From assembly GCA_029260515.1 (NCBI GenBank), contig JAJDDC010000049.1:1-62974 (forward strand): 62,974 bases of DNA, read 5' to 3'. Of the stretch, positions 57,035 to 62,974 are shown in pieces. Each line of letters starts with the position of its first letter. The first letter of the stretch is position 1. The notes below the pieces were generated by a model. That model searched no databases. It saw nothing but the letters and a program-made list of their open reading frames with translations, and was not told the DNA's origin. Both the position numbers and the translations under genes were made by a program. The stretch comes from Phycisphaerales bacterium (GTDB lineage Bacteria > Planctomycetota > Phycisphaerae > Phycisphaerales > UBA1924).

Positions 57035-57335
57035 CGTCGCCCCCTCCCCGCTCGGCTTTGGCGATGGCTTCGCGTCCCTGGCACGTAGCACAAGGTCGTT
57101 TTTCCGGGGTGCAGACACAGTGCGCAAAGAAGTCGACCATCGCCTGGCACGCTGCGAGCAGGTCGTCGTAGGCCTCGAGATTCCTCCGCATGTCTTCGGC
57201 TTCCGTGTCTACCGTGAAGTTGAGGACCGGCCCTGTGTCAGTCTGGGTCGTAGTCACAACTGGCGGCAAGCAATCGCAGCGAGCTACCCAACCGGCGTGT
57301 ATCGTCCTGCATCGTGGGCATTCCCAAGGTTCCAT
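57027..57335 (-). CDS. hypothetical Cys-rich protein (102 aa)
   Basis: C-P-R-C and C-D-C-L near the N-terminus and C-V-C...C-A-T-C near the C-terminus, separated by a helix. ATG 57335 overlaps the upstream TGA (TGATG). Possible zinc binding. Confidence 0.55.
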   Translation of the reverse strand: MEPWECPRCRTIHAGWVARCDCLPPVVTTTQTDTGPVLNFTVDTEAEDMRRNLEAYDDLLAACQAMVDFFAHCVCTPEKRPCATCQGREAIAKAERGGGDDE

Positions 57336-57622
57336 CACGAGTCCCCTCCCGCGTCGAGTTCGGCGAGGAGCTTGCCGGCTTTATCGTAGGCCGCTGCCCA
57401 GCACTCTCCGTACGTGACCTTGCGCTCTTTCAGGTAGACAAGATCCCGCAGCGCAGCCGCCAGGCGGTCGCGTTGGTCACGGTAGGTGATTACCGACTCC
57501 ATCGATTCAACCAGGTTTTCGTAGTGCTCGTCTCGCTCCTCTTCGGTGGATCGGAGTTTAGCCTGGATGGTGTCGTACCCGTGCTGTGTTACGTTCGCCT
57601 GTCGTTGTCCTGGGTCTCTCAT
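57335..57622 (-). CDS. coiled-coil protein of a local paralogue family (95 aa)
   Basis: Begins with a helical charged region (E-E-E-R-D-E-H-Y-E-N) and carries D-Q-R-D-R-L-A-A-A-L-R followed by Y-G-E-C-W-A-A-A and L-L-A-E-L-D-A. The same R-L-A-A-A-L-R and L-L-A-E-L-D-A motifs occur in the 57906-58343 protein, and parts in 57619-57909, so these three adjacent genes look like tandem duplicates. Confidence 0.6.
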   Translation of the reverse strand: MRDPGQRQANVTQHGYDTIQAKLRSTEEERDEHYENLVESMESVITYRDQRDRLAAALRDLVYLKERKVTYGECWAAAYDKAGKLLAELDAGGDS

Positions 57623-57909
57623 GACTCCTCTCCCTGCGCGTCGTCGGCAGACTCGGCGTCGAGTTCGGCGAGGACTGTGTCAACAGCATCCCAGCACTCG
57701 CGCCACAAAGAACCCATCGTGTCACCGCTCTGGTACAAGGAGCGCAGGCCTCGCATGATACCGGCCAGGCGGGTGACAAGGTCTTGCCTGGCAGCGATCA
57801 GATGCACGAGATCCGCGTTCTCCCTGGCGATGTCGTCTCGTTCGATCTCGACGGCGGCGAGCTGGGCGCGGAGGTCCGAAACTATCTGTGCGAAATAGTC
57901 GGTAGTCAT
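57619..57909 (-). CDS. coiled-coil protein, paralogue family (96 aa)
   Basis: Helical (L-R-A-Q-L-A-A-V-E-I-E-R-D-D-I-A-R), then W-R-E-C-W-D-A-V-D-T-V-L-A-E-L-D-A. Shares Q-L-A-A-V-E-x-E-R-D and the A-E-L-D-A ending with its neighbours. ATGA coupling on both sides. Confidence 0.6.
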   Translation of the reverse strand: MTTDYFAQIVSDLRAQLAAVEIERDDIARENADLVHLIAARQDLVTRLAGIMRGLRSLYQSGDTMGSLWRECWDAVDTVLAELDAESADDAQGEES

Positions 57910-58343
57910 GCCTTCCCTCCATGCGCGTCGAGTTCGGCGAGGAGCTTTTCGGCTTCGCCATACGCAGCTACCGTGTCCATGGCCATAGACATCGGGTCAA
58001 GTTCTTTGAGCAACACCCGCAGCGCAGCCGCCAGGCGGTCGCGTTGGTCGGTAGCCTCGCACCACTGATTCCACGCAGACAGCCGTCCCGCTCCCGTTAG
58101 CTGGGTATGCAACAATCCGTACCGCGCCTCGGTCGCGTCCCGCTCCTTCTCGACGGCGGCGAGCTGGGCGTCTGCATCCCGCAATGCTGCGGCACGCTGT
58201 ACGCATCCATCTCTCCACTCGTCCCGCTCTTTCGTGACGACGGCGAGCTGGGCGACAACCTCATCATGCTCGCGTTGACCCACGTTGGCTTGCTGCTGGT
58301 TCCCTGGGTCTCGTTGGGCGGCTTCGTCTTCTGGGTCCATCAT
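57906..58343 (-). CDS. coiled-coil protein, paralogue family (145 aa)
   Basis: Longest of the three: two Q-L-A-x-V-x-K-E-R-D coils, then D-Q-R-D-R-L-A-A-A-L-R and E-K-L-L-A-E-L-D-A. The doubled coil suggests an internal duplication. Function unknown. Confidence 0.6.
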   Translation of the reverse strand: MMDPEDEAAQRDPGNQQQANVGQREHDEVVAQLAVVTKERDEWRDGCVQRAAALRDADAQLAAVEKERDATEARYGLLHTQLTGAGRLSAWNQWCEATDQRDRLAAALRVLLKELDPMSMAMDTVAAYGEAEKLLAELDAHGGKA

Positions 58344-58352
58344 GATTCAACC

Positions 58353-58583
58353 TCAAAATATCGGCACATCGTCAATCACCTCGTGAACTTTCCGCAGCGC
58401 CTCGGACGCTCGATCCCGTACCGATTGATCCCACTCGGTCCACTGCGTATTGACGTGCCGGCCATCGAATAGCTGGCAGGAGTCAACGAGCACGCCACGG
58501 ATTTCTTCGAGCAGTATCAAGACCTTGCCCTCACGCACCACTGCGTCGTCGAGTGCTTGGCGTAGTTTGATTTCTTCGGTCAC
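58353..58583 (-). CDS. hypothetical protein (76 aa)
   Basis: GTG start at 58583 overlapping the XF1762-family stop (GTGA). Helical with a short strand (K-V-L-I-L-L-E-E-I). The extension to 58682 is antisense-like and not used. Confidence 0.5.
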   Translation of the reverse strand: MTEEIKLRQALDDAVVREGKVLILLEEIRGVLVDSCQLFDGRHVNTQWTEWDQSVRDRASEALRKVHEVIDDVPIF

Positions 58584-59047
58584 GCCTCCTCCCCCGCGCT
58601 GTCTGCGGCGTCGGTCTTCTCCCATCGGAACTTTCCTTGCGTCGGGTGCTTGTCCACTCGCGGCCGATCTTCTCGCGACCACGAGCCGCCCTTGGTTTCA
58701 GCGGTGACCTTCCAGCCAGCACCGCGCAAGCTCGCGCCACCCTCCTCGGGAAGCGTGTACGTCACCATGCGCCGATACCCCATCGCTCGCGCAGCTCGCC
58801 ACGCCGCAGCGTAGAGAGTGGAGCAGGCGTTCCGCGTGCCGTCCGTGCAGCATCGCAGAACTTCAGCGGTCCAGCCGTTGTCGAGAATCCGTGAGAGCGG
58901 ACGCCCGACGATGACCACGCCAATGACGTCACCGCCAACCGCACAGCCGATGGAAAACTTATGCCCTCGCACGGCACCGTGGTGCCGATGGTTCCGCTCC
59001 ACAAATCGATTCGCCTCTCTGAGAGTCATGGGCACTATCTCCAGCAT
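58580..59047 (-). CDS. XF1762-family protein (155 aa)
   Basis: L-R-E-A-N-R-F-V-E-R-N-H-R-H-H, G-H-K-F-S-I-G, I-V-G-R-P-L-S-R, E-V-L-R-C-C-T-D-G-T-R-N-A-C-S and Y-T-L-P-E-E-G-G-A-S-L-R follow this phage/prophage family closely. The fold is thought to be acetyltransferase-like; substrate unknown. Starts at ATG 59047 just after the upstream TAG; the extension to 59377 is antisense-like. Confidence 0.8.
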   Translation of the reverse strand: MLEIVPMTLREANRFVERNHRHHGAVRGHKFSIGCAVGGDVIGVVIVGRPLSRILDNGWTAEVLRCCTDGTRNACSTLYAAAWRAARAMGYRRMVTYTLPEEGGASLRGAGWKVTAETKGGSWSREDRPRVDKHPTQGKFRWEKTDAADSAGEEA

Positions 59048-59049
59048 AT

Positions 59050-59472
59050 CTACGCGCTGTCTGCGGCGTCGGTTGTGTCGATTTTGAGGGCCTTGGCGAC
59101 AGCGAGTACGACAGTGGTCATAAATCCATTGCTGGAGTTTTCGCCTACGCGGTGCTCGTTGACATTCCACGGCGAGAAGACCACTCGATAGACACCCCTT
59201 GCAACGCACTCTGGCTTCTCCCAGACTCGAATAACGTGCAGTGCATGAGTCGGCTCCATCGCTGCAAGCAGATCCATACAAGCCGCCGGATCGTCGAAGA
59301 AGTCGCGGGGCTGTGTTGACTCGCCGAAGTCTGTCCACCACGTCCTTTGGTCGCTGACGTAGCCACCTGTGGGGCATTTGTGCCAGCAGTCGAGATCGTC
59401 CTGCTCGAATTCCAGCGGCTCCAGCCGCTCCGCGATCTCGCGGCAGATGCGGCGCTTGGTTTCGGTGTTCAT
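59050..59472 (-). CDS. hypothetical protein (140 aa)
   Basis: Helical start (I-C-R-E-I-A-E-R-L-E-P), W-H-K-C and W-W-T-D-F aromatic patches, and a C-terminal helix. Its final T-D-A-A-D-S-A is shared with the XF1762-family protein through a 21-bp direct repeat (59053-59073 and 58595-58615). Not recognised. Confidence 0.55.
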   Translation of the reverse strand: MNTETKRRICREIAERLEPLEFEQDDLDCWHKCPTGGYVSDQRTWWTDFGESTQPRDFFDDPAACMDLLAAMEPTHALHVIRVWEKPECVARGVYRVVFSPWNVNEHRVGENSSNGFMTTVVLAVAKALKIDTTDAADSA

Positions 59473-59473
59473 G

Positions 59474-59767
59474 TCAGATGAAAACCGTGAGTGGTTGACC
59501 GGACGTCTTCGCCAGCTCTTTGGCGTGGTAAATCAAGAGAGCTGCGAGATCGGCGGCTTGCTGTGCGTCCATTCCGATCCACGCTGTAGGCTTGCCAAAG
59601 TCGACGATCACCTTCTTTCCTTGGACGGCGACAGCCATCTTGATTTCGCCCTCGTCGTCCTCGGTGAGTTTGCCTTGCGGGAACTTGTCGGTGCCTCCGA
59701 GTTGACCTTGAAGTTCTCGAAGCGCGTCCTCCTGCCACTTGAAGTTTTCCTGACCGTGATGAGCCAT
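59474..59767 (-). CDS. hypothetical protein (97 aa)
   Basis: Alpha/beta protein with K-V-I-V-D-F-G-K-P and a helix A-A-D-L-A-A-L-L-I-Y-H-A-K. ATG 59767 with AAGGA upstream; the 124-bp gap before it holds a -10 candidate and a palindrome. Confidence 0.6.
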   Translation of the reverse strand: MAHHGQENFKWQEDALRELQGQLGGTDKFPQGKLTEDDEGEIKMAVAVQGKKVIVDFGKPTAWIGMDAQQAADLAALLIYHAKELAKTSGQPLTVFI

Positions 59768-59844
59768 CCTTCTATCTCCTTGTCCTACACTTCTGCTTCA
59801 GCCGCACCATTGCGTCGCCGTCGATAAGCCGCATAGACCAGCCA

Positions 59845-59863
59845 GTATAATTGCTTGCATGCA
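59845..59863 (-). promoter_or_regulatory. -10 candidate with palindrome-like site D
   Basis: Minus strand: ATGCAAGCAAT runs directly into TATACT (59850-59845). No good -35 is visible. The same ATGCAAGCAAT lies at 50354-50364 (site C, plus strand) and the core matches sites A and B, so this may be an activator or repressor site at a promoter for the 59767 gene. Confidence 0.4.
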
Positions 59864-59891
59864 CTGTTGGTAGGTTAAAGTTCAGGTTCTT

Positions 59892-60170
59892 TCATTCTCT
59901 CTTCTCCTTGAGCGCGGCGACCTCTGCTTCGAGCTCTTTGATCTTCTGATTCTCCAGCCCGACAATTTTCGCAGCCTCGTCAACGCCGCTCACCATGTTA
60001 AAGAGAGCGAAAACGCTCGCGCCATCCTTTGGGCGTTCGTAGATGTACTGCGTCGTGCCGTAGTGAACGACAACCTTGCCGACCTTGTCGTCGACACCTT
60101 TCATTTTGCTCCCCGCGAAGGGTCCGCCGATCAGAAACATCGCCATGTCGCTGTCGTCCTTTATTTTCAC
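59892..60170 (-). CDS. hypothetical protein (92 aa)
   Basis: GTG start overlapping the upstream TGA. M-F-L-I-G-G-P-F-A-G-S-K, V-V-V-H-Y-G, and a coiled-coil end (K-E-L-E-A-E-V-A-A-L-K-E). Not recognised. Confidence 0.55.
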   Translation of the reverse strand: MKIKDDSDMAMFLIGGPFAGSKMKGVDDKVGKVVVHYGTTQYIYERPKDGASVFALFNMVSGVDEAAKIVGLENQKIKELEAEVAALKEKRE

Positions 60171-60286
60171 TTCCTCTTTTTGTCCGCCAGGGAACTCAGG
60201 AGCCTCATCCGTATCGCAACGTGAATCGCGTCACGCACGGCGTCCTCAGGTGCGATTTTTCCGATCAGGTCCTGTGAATCACTCAT
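60167..60286 (-). CDS. 39-aa hypothetical protein
   Basis: M-S-D-S-Q-D-L then two short helices ending in L-A-D-K-K-R-K. CAGGAGACCATC precedes the ATG; it overlaps the exonuclease stop (ATGA) and the next start (GTGA), which supports a real gene. Confidence 0.5.
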   Translation of the reverse strand: MSDSQDLIGKIAPEDAVRDAIHVAIRMRLLSSLADKKRK

Positions 60287-60894
60287 GATGGTCTCCTGAA
60301 GATGTTGAGCGAGGACTGTAGCTCCTTTGCTATCTGGACGTTCGCGCGAACGTCTACGAGCGCATCGTGCGCTCCATCGATACAAATCCCGAGGTGCTCA
60401 CACAGGGTGGCGAGCTTCATGTCTTTTGGCTGCAGGTTTTTGCCCAGACCGAAGAAAAACCACTGCGCGAGCTGGCAGGTATCCAGGACTCGGAAGTACC
60501 CGGGCAGGAACTCGTCGGCGTCACGGAAGAACTTCTGAATGAACGGCCCGTCGAAACTCGCGGCGTTGTGCCCGGCCATGCGTGCGACGTAATACGGGCG
60601 ACCTCGCTTACTGATGAGCTCCACCGTGGCGTGTCGCGAGAGGAACTGAGAGAATCTCGCGCGAGCGACGGCAGGCTCGACAGCCTCAGTCTTCCAAGCC
60701 TCGGGCTCAAACGAATTCACCTCCAAGGCCTCTGGGCTGCATTCCTTGACGTCGAAGTGAATCTTCACTTCGAACTGCTCGATCTCCTGGAATGTCAGGG
60801 TGTCGACCGCGATGGCGGCGATCTGGATGATTGGGTGTTTGCCGAGCTCGACGCCACCCGTCTCGAGGTCGAAAAAAACCGTCTTGTCAGTCAT
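60283..60894 (-). CDS. DnaQ-like 3'-5' exonuclease (203 aa)
   Basis: DEDDh family: motif I F-F-D-L-E-T (D9, E11), motif II G-H-N-A-A-S-F-D near 111-118, motif III A-H-D-A-L-V-D-V (H then D five residues on) near 178-184. It would trim single-stranded DNA or RNA ends. ATG 60894 has AAAAGGAG upstream. In this phage it could work with the recombination pair or, speculatively, with the Ro60 particle. Confidence 0.85.
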   Translation of the reverse strand: MTDKTVFFDLETGGVELGKHPIIQIAAIAVDTLTFQEIEQFEVKIHFDVKECSPEALEVNSFEPEAWKTEAVEPAVARARFSQFLSRHATVELISKRGRPYYVARMAGHNAASFDGPFIQKFFRDADEFLPGYFRVLDTCQLAQWFFFGLGKNLQPKDMKLATLCEHLGICIDGAHDALVDVRANVQIAKELQSSLNIFRRPS

Positions 60895-60975
60895 CGGCCT
60901 TCTCCTTTTGTCTCGGAGTGAAGTCGAAAGGTTACGAAGTGCGCTTGGGCGGCCCATTTCGGGGAGACTGTCATT

Positions 60976-61242
60976 TCAGTTCCTTTCGTAGACGTGAAGG
61001 ACGAAGCTGCCGCTGTCAAGGAGCACGGTGCCGACATGGTGGAGGCCATCGGCGTCGAACTTCTCGCCGGTCATGACGGCGACGAATTCTCGTGGCGCGG
61101 TATCCGCGCTCGGGTCGACCTCGACCCATATCCAAGCTTTGCCGAACTGCTCGGCGACGTGAAGCACCTTGGCGCCTGACTCCAAGAAAAGAGAAAACGA
61201 TCCGTTTCGCGGGACTGGGTACTTGAAGACGGCTCTCTTCAT
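60976..61242 (-). CDS. DUF7352-like small protein (88 aa)
   Basis: F-K-Y-P-V-P-x-N-G-S-F-S-L, G-A-K-V-L-H-V-A-E-Q, W-I-W-V-E-V-D-P and G-S-F-V-L-H-V-Y-E follow a conserved short phage beta-sheet family. ATG 61242 behind CAGGAG is preferred; the ATG at 61305 overlaps the previous stop and would add 21 residues. Confidence 0.65.
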   Translation of the reverse strand: MKRAVFKYPVPRNGSFSLFLESGAKVLHVAEQFGKAWIWVEVDPSADTAPREFVAVMTGEKFDADGLHHVGTVLLDSGSFVLHVYERN

Positions 61243-61301
61243 TGCGAGTCTCCTGTTGATGGTTTTTCGAGCTGGCGGCGGAGCGCCGAGTAGTCCAAGA
61301 A

Positions 61302-61547
61302 TCATGACGTCACCTCGGCTTTCGCAATGGCGGCACGGGCCTTCTCAATTGAGGCCTCGAAGCACTCACCCTGGGTCACTCCGGCATCTCTGAGATAGAC
61401 CAGATCTTTCAGTGTGCGGTAAAGCTCCGGAGCCGCCGCAATCAGGGCTGCGTGCTGCGGTGTCACGTCAGTACAGACAGGCTCTCCTGTTTCGGCGTCG
61501 CGAATCGACACGATGTCGTCGTCGTAGGCTTCCCAGTGCTCACTCAT
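61302..61547 (-). CDS. hypothetical protein (81 aa)
   Basis: Contains A-L-I-A-A-A-P-E-L and L-K-D-L-V-Y-L-R-D-A-G-V-T-Q-G-E-C-F-E-A. It matches both the 56696-57034 protein (I-A-A-A-P-E-L) and the paralogue family at 57335 (L-V-Y-L-K-E-R-K-V-T-Y-G-E-C-W), so it looks like a link between them. Confidence 0.6.
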   Translation of the reverse strand: MSEHWEAYDDDIVSIRDAETGEPVCTDVTPQHAALIAAAPELYRTLKDLVYLRDAGVTQGECFEASIEKARAAIAKAEVTS

Positions 61548-61657
61548 CGCCCGCCTCCCGCCCCCAAGTCGTTGATATCGGCTATGAGCCTGCTGATGAG
61601 GACCCCCAGGATAACAGCCACCAGCACAATAAGGGTGGTTCCCTGATCTTCAGTCAT
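61544..61657 (-). CDS. 37-aa membrane protein
   Basis: M-T-E-D-Q-G-T-T then one hydrophobic helix (L-I-V-L-V-A-V-I-L-G-V-L-I), ending G-A-G-G-G-R. ATG 61657; its TGA overlaps the next ATG and its start overlaps the previous gene. Confidence 0.55.
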   Translation of the reverse strand: MTEDQGTTLIVLVAVILGVLISRLIADINDLGAGGGR

Positions 61658-61826
61658 CCTTCGCCTCCAGCTTCGCGACCTTGTCCTGCAACTCCTCCAC
61701 ATCTGCGCGAAGAGTCGTCACTTGGCGCTCCAGTTCAACCAAGAAGTCGACCACTTCGGATTTCAGCCCCGGCGAGATACAGCCACGCAGGATGATCTCT
61801 TTTAACTCTTGCCCAGAATCACTCAT
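61650..61826 (-). CDS. coiled-coil protein (58 aa)
   Basis: M-S-D-S-G-Q-E-L start, then a clear C-terminal coiled coil (L-R-A-D-V-E-E-L-Q-D-K-V-A-K-L-E). The ATG lies inside the previous stop region. Confidence 0.5.
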   Translation of the reverse strand: MSDSGQELKEIILRGCISPGLKSEVVDFLVELERQVTTLRADVEELQDKVAKLEAKDD

Positions 61827-62148
61827 CGCCCGCCTCCAGCTTCTTGAGCCGCTCGTGGATGGCGCGAGTGGCACGGATCAGATTGAACGTGGTCTCGGAA
61901 TGCACCACGTACCCGGCGTCGTGCTCCATAACTTTCGCGTCGTAGCTGCCACTGGCGTTCGTCTTCAGCACGTCGTAGACGGGGTTCTCGCACTCGGTGC
62001 GGGGCTCCTCCTTGGGCTGGTAGAAAGTATCCTGGGTCTCTGTGCCGCACAGTTGCGCTCGGCCAGTCGAGAGGCCCAGTCGTTCGCAAGTCCCCATCAC
62101 AATCCCGTCGTGGTCCCAGAACCGACACGTACTGCACTGCTTATTCAT
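61819..62148 (-). CDS. Cys-rich phage protein (109 aa)
   Basis: C-S-T-C-R-F-W-D, G-T-C-E-R-L-G-L and a later Cys give the same N-terminal zinc-type pattern as the 49873-50118 protein. The C-terminal half is separate, helical. ATG 62148 overlaps the TAA of the upstream gene (TAATG). Confidence 0.65.
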   Translation of the reverse strand: MNKQCSTCRFWDHDGIVMGTCERLGLSTGRAQLCGTETQDTFYQPKEEPRTECENPVYDVLKTNASGSYDAKVMEHDAGYVVHSETTFNLIRATRAIHERLKKLEAGDE

Positions 62149-62348
62149 TAACACTTCCGTCTTTCGTTGAGGGTGATGAAGATCAACCCGATGAGGAAGA
62201 CGAGAACCCCGAGGCACACAGAGCCCCAAAAGGGCGCCGTTACCCACCACCACGACCAGTCGATGACGTCGCAGAGCTTCAGGACGACGAGGGTAATTCC
62301 GAGGAGTCCGAAGACTCCGACGCCGCTCAAGCTGTTGGACTCGGACAT
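62148..62348 (-). CDS. small phage membrane protein (66 aa)
   Basis: Two membrane segments around V-I-D-W-S-W-W-W-V-T-A-P; this pattern is common in short early phage membrane proteins. Ends in E-R-R-K-C. Function unknown. Confidence 0.65.
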   Translation of the reverse strand: MSESNSLSGVGVFGLLGITLVVLKLCDVIDWSWWWVTAPFWGSVCLGVLVFLIGLIFITLNERRKC

Positions 62349-62569
62349 CAGAATTTACCTTCCAGCGCGATCGCGGCGTTCGCATCCATAACGCATTCAC
62401 GAAGCTTGCGCAGAACTGTTGAGCGATCGGCGCACTCAGGGACTTCAGCGAGCAGGAGGCGGGCGAAGATTCTCGCTTCATGGCGGATCGCTGCGTACTT
62501 TTCGATCTGCGCATCGTCGGGTGCGTGGTAGCTGAAGATCTCGTTGACGTTCTCGGTTGTGATTCGCAT
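62348..62569 (-). CDS. Acb2-like nucleotide-sponge candidate (73 aa)
   Basis: F-S-Y-H-A-P-x-x-x-Q near the N-terminus, Y-A-A-I-R-x-x-A-R, P-E-C-A-D-R-S and L-R-E-C-V-M-D-A-N-A-A-I-A-L follow the two-helix pattern of the Acb2/Tad1 hairpin family, in the short form. Studied Acb2 proteins form hexamers that soak up cyclic di- and trinucleotides and block CBASS. ATG 62569 behind CAGGAG. It is the second family member here after 14756-15079. Confidence 0.7.
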   Translation of the reverse strand: MRITTENVNEIFSYHAPDDAQIEKYAAIRHEARIFARLLLAEVPECADRSTVLRKLRECVMDANAAIALEGKF

Positions 62570-62629
62570 GGCGGTCTCCTGGTTGGGGAAGCGGAAGGAA
62601 CGATCAGAAATTCTGAGGCTGGGGAAAAA

Positions 62630-62833
62630 TCAGAAAGAGGTCTTGTCTTTGCGGTCCGGTCGAATGTGCGGGATCCGCTCCCAACCGACGACGGGCTCGT
62701 AACTCGCGCTCTTGCCGTTGGAACACTGCGGGACCGCGAGCTCGAGAAACGCGGGGTTTCGGCAGTTCGGGCACTCGCCGGGGTAGTAACGACGAAGGTC
62801 GCGGGCTTCTTTGGTCTCGGGGGCGTCTTTCAT
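62630..62833 (-). CDS. small Cys-rich protein (67 aa)
   Basis: C-P-N-C-R-N-P and a single later Cys; basic C-terminus. ATG 62833 with CTGGAG upstream. The in-frame upstream reading into the tandem array (T-S-T-V repeats) is an artefact of the 12-bp unit. Confidence 0.6.
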   Translation of the reverse strand: MKDAPETKEARDLRRYYPGECPNCRNPAFLELAVPQCSNGKSASYEPVVGWERIPHIRPDRKDKTSF

Positions 62834-62838
62834 GGGAT

Positions 62839-62858
62839 TCTCCAGATTTTGAAAAAAT
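62839..62858 (-). promoter_or_regulatory. shared 20-bp leader element, copy 2
   Basis: Identical to 594-613. Here it lies directly between the tandem array and the gene starting at 62833, so the array sits immediately upstream of the leader on the transcript strand. Confidence 0.5.
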
Positions 62859-62974
62859 GTCACGGTCGATGTCACGGTCGATGTCACGGTCGATGTCACG
62901 GTCGATGTCACGGTCGATGTCACGGTCGATGTCACGGTCGATGTCACGGTCGATGTCACGGTCGATGTCACGGT
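62858..62974. repeat. 12-bp tandem repeat array, right end
   Basis: About 9.75 copies of the same unit as at 34-124, running off the window. Read with the left array, it indicates a circular map or permuted linear molecule closed through this repeat; total copy number is unknown. Confidence 0.95.

Overview
The window looks like a nearly complete genome of a tailed double-stranded DNA phage (about 63 kb, GC-rich). Its head and tail genes run in one block in the order small terminase, large terminase, portal, scaffold, major capsid. A nozzle-like tail protein, beta-helix spikes and three or four large internal or ejection-type proteins suggest a short-tailed (podovirus-like) virion. Lipoprotein signals and an outer-membrane-like protein suggest a Gram-negative host. 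I see no integrase, DNA polymerase, helicase or recognisable peptidoglycan endolysin. Both contig ends run into the same 12-bp tandem repeat, so the molecule probably closes through that array. The first 32 bases are a degraded sequencing-adapter remnant, not phage DNA.

Layout. 135-3380 (minus): an acidic protein, a small methyltransferase, a 616-aa replication-initiator-like protein and a ribbon-helix-helix regulator. 3381-3551: a divergent promoter region with three copies of a 10-bp candidate operator. 3552-11097 (plus): many small translationally coupled early genes, four of which share an identical ribosome-binding module, then a PD-(D/E)XK/Cas4-like nuclease and a Bet/RecT annealing protein. 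11098-11695: no protein gene, but a promoter and four tandem Y RNAs, two of which carry a complete tRNA-like module in permuted order. 11696-13351: the Ro60/Rsr protein that such RNAs bind. 13360-16839 (plus): small genes, a Tad1/Acb2-type nucleotide-sponge candidate, and an unassigned structured RNA with two complementary hairpin loops.

16703-46195 (minus) is the virion block, read from the terminase end downwards. A strong terminator follows the capsid gene. 46309-52539 (minus) carries a DUF1064-type nuclease, an adenine methyltransferase, small regulators, two lipoproteins, a class-3 lipase with its own promoter, and a LexA-like HTH protein. 52710-53206 (plus) holds two small membrane proteins. 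53208-62833 (minus) holds a second beta-helix spike and a tightly overlapping set of small early-type genes, including an XF1762-family protein, a DnaQ-like exonuclease, a DUF7352 protein and an Acb2-like protein.

The most striking system is the phage-encoded Ro60-Y RNA particle: a sigma70-like promoter whose predicted start falls at the first Y RNA, four RNAs of one architecture, and the Ro60 gene directly behind them. Ro60 and tRNA-mimicking Y RNAs are known from bacteria and some phages. The four-unit array and its setting beside a recombination pair and two candidate anti-defence sponges are what is notable here. All calls were made by eye from sequence. Family names rest on recognised motifs, not on database searches.
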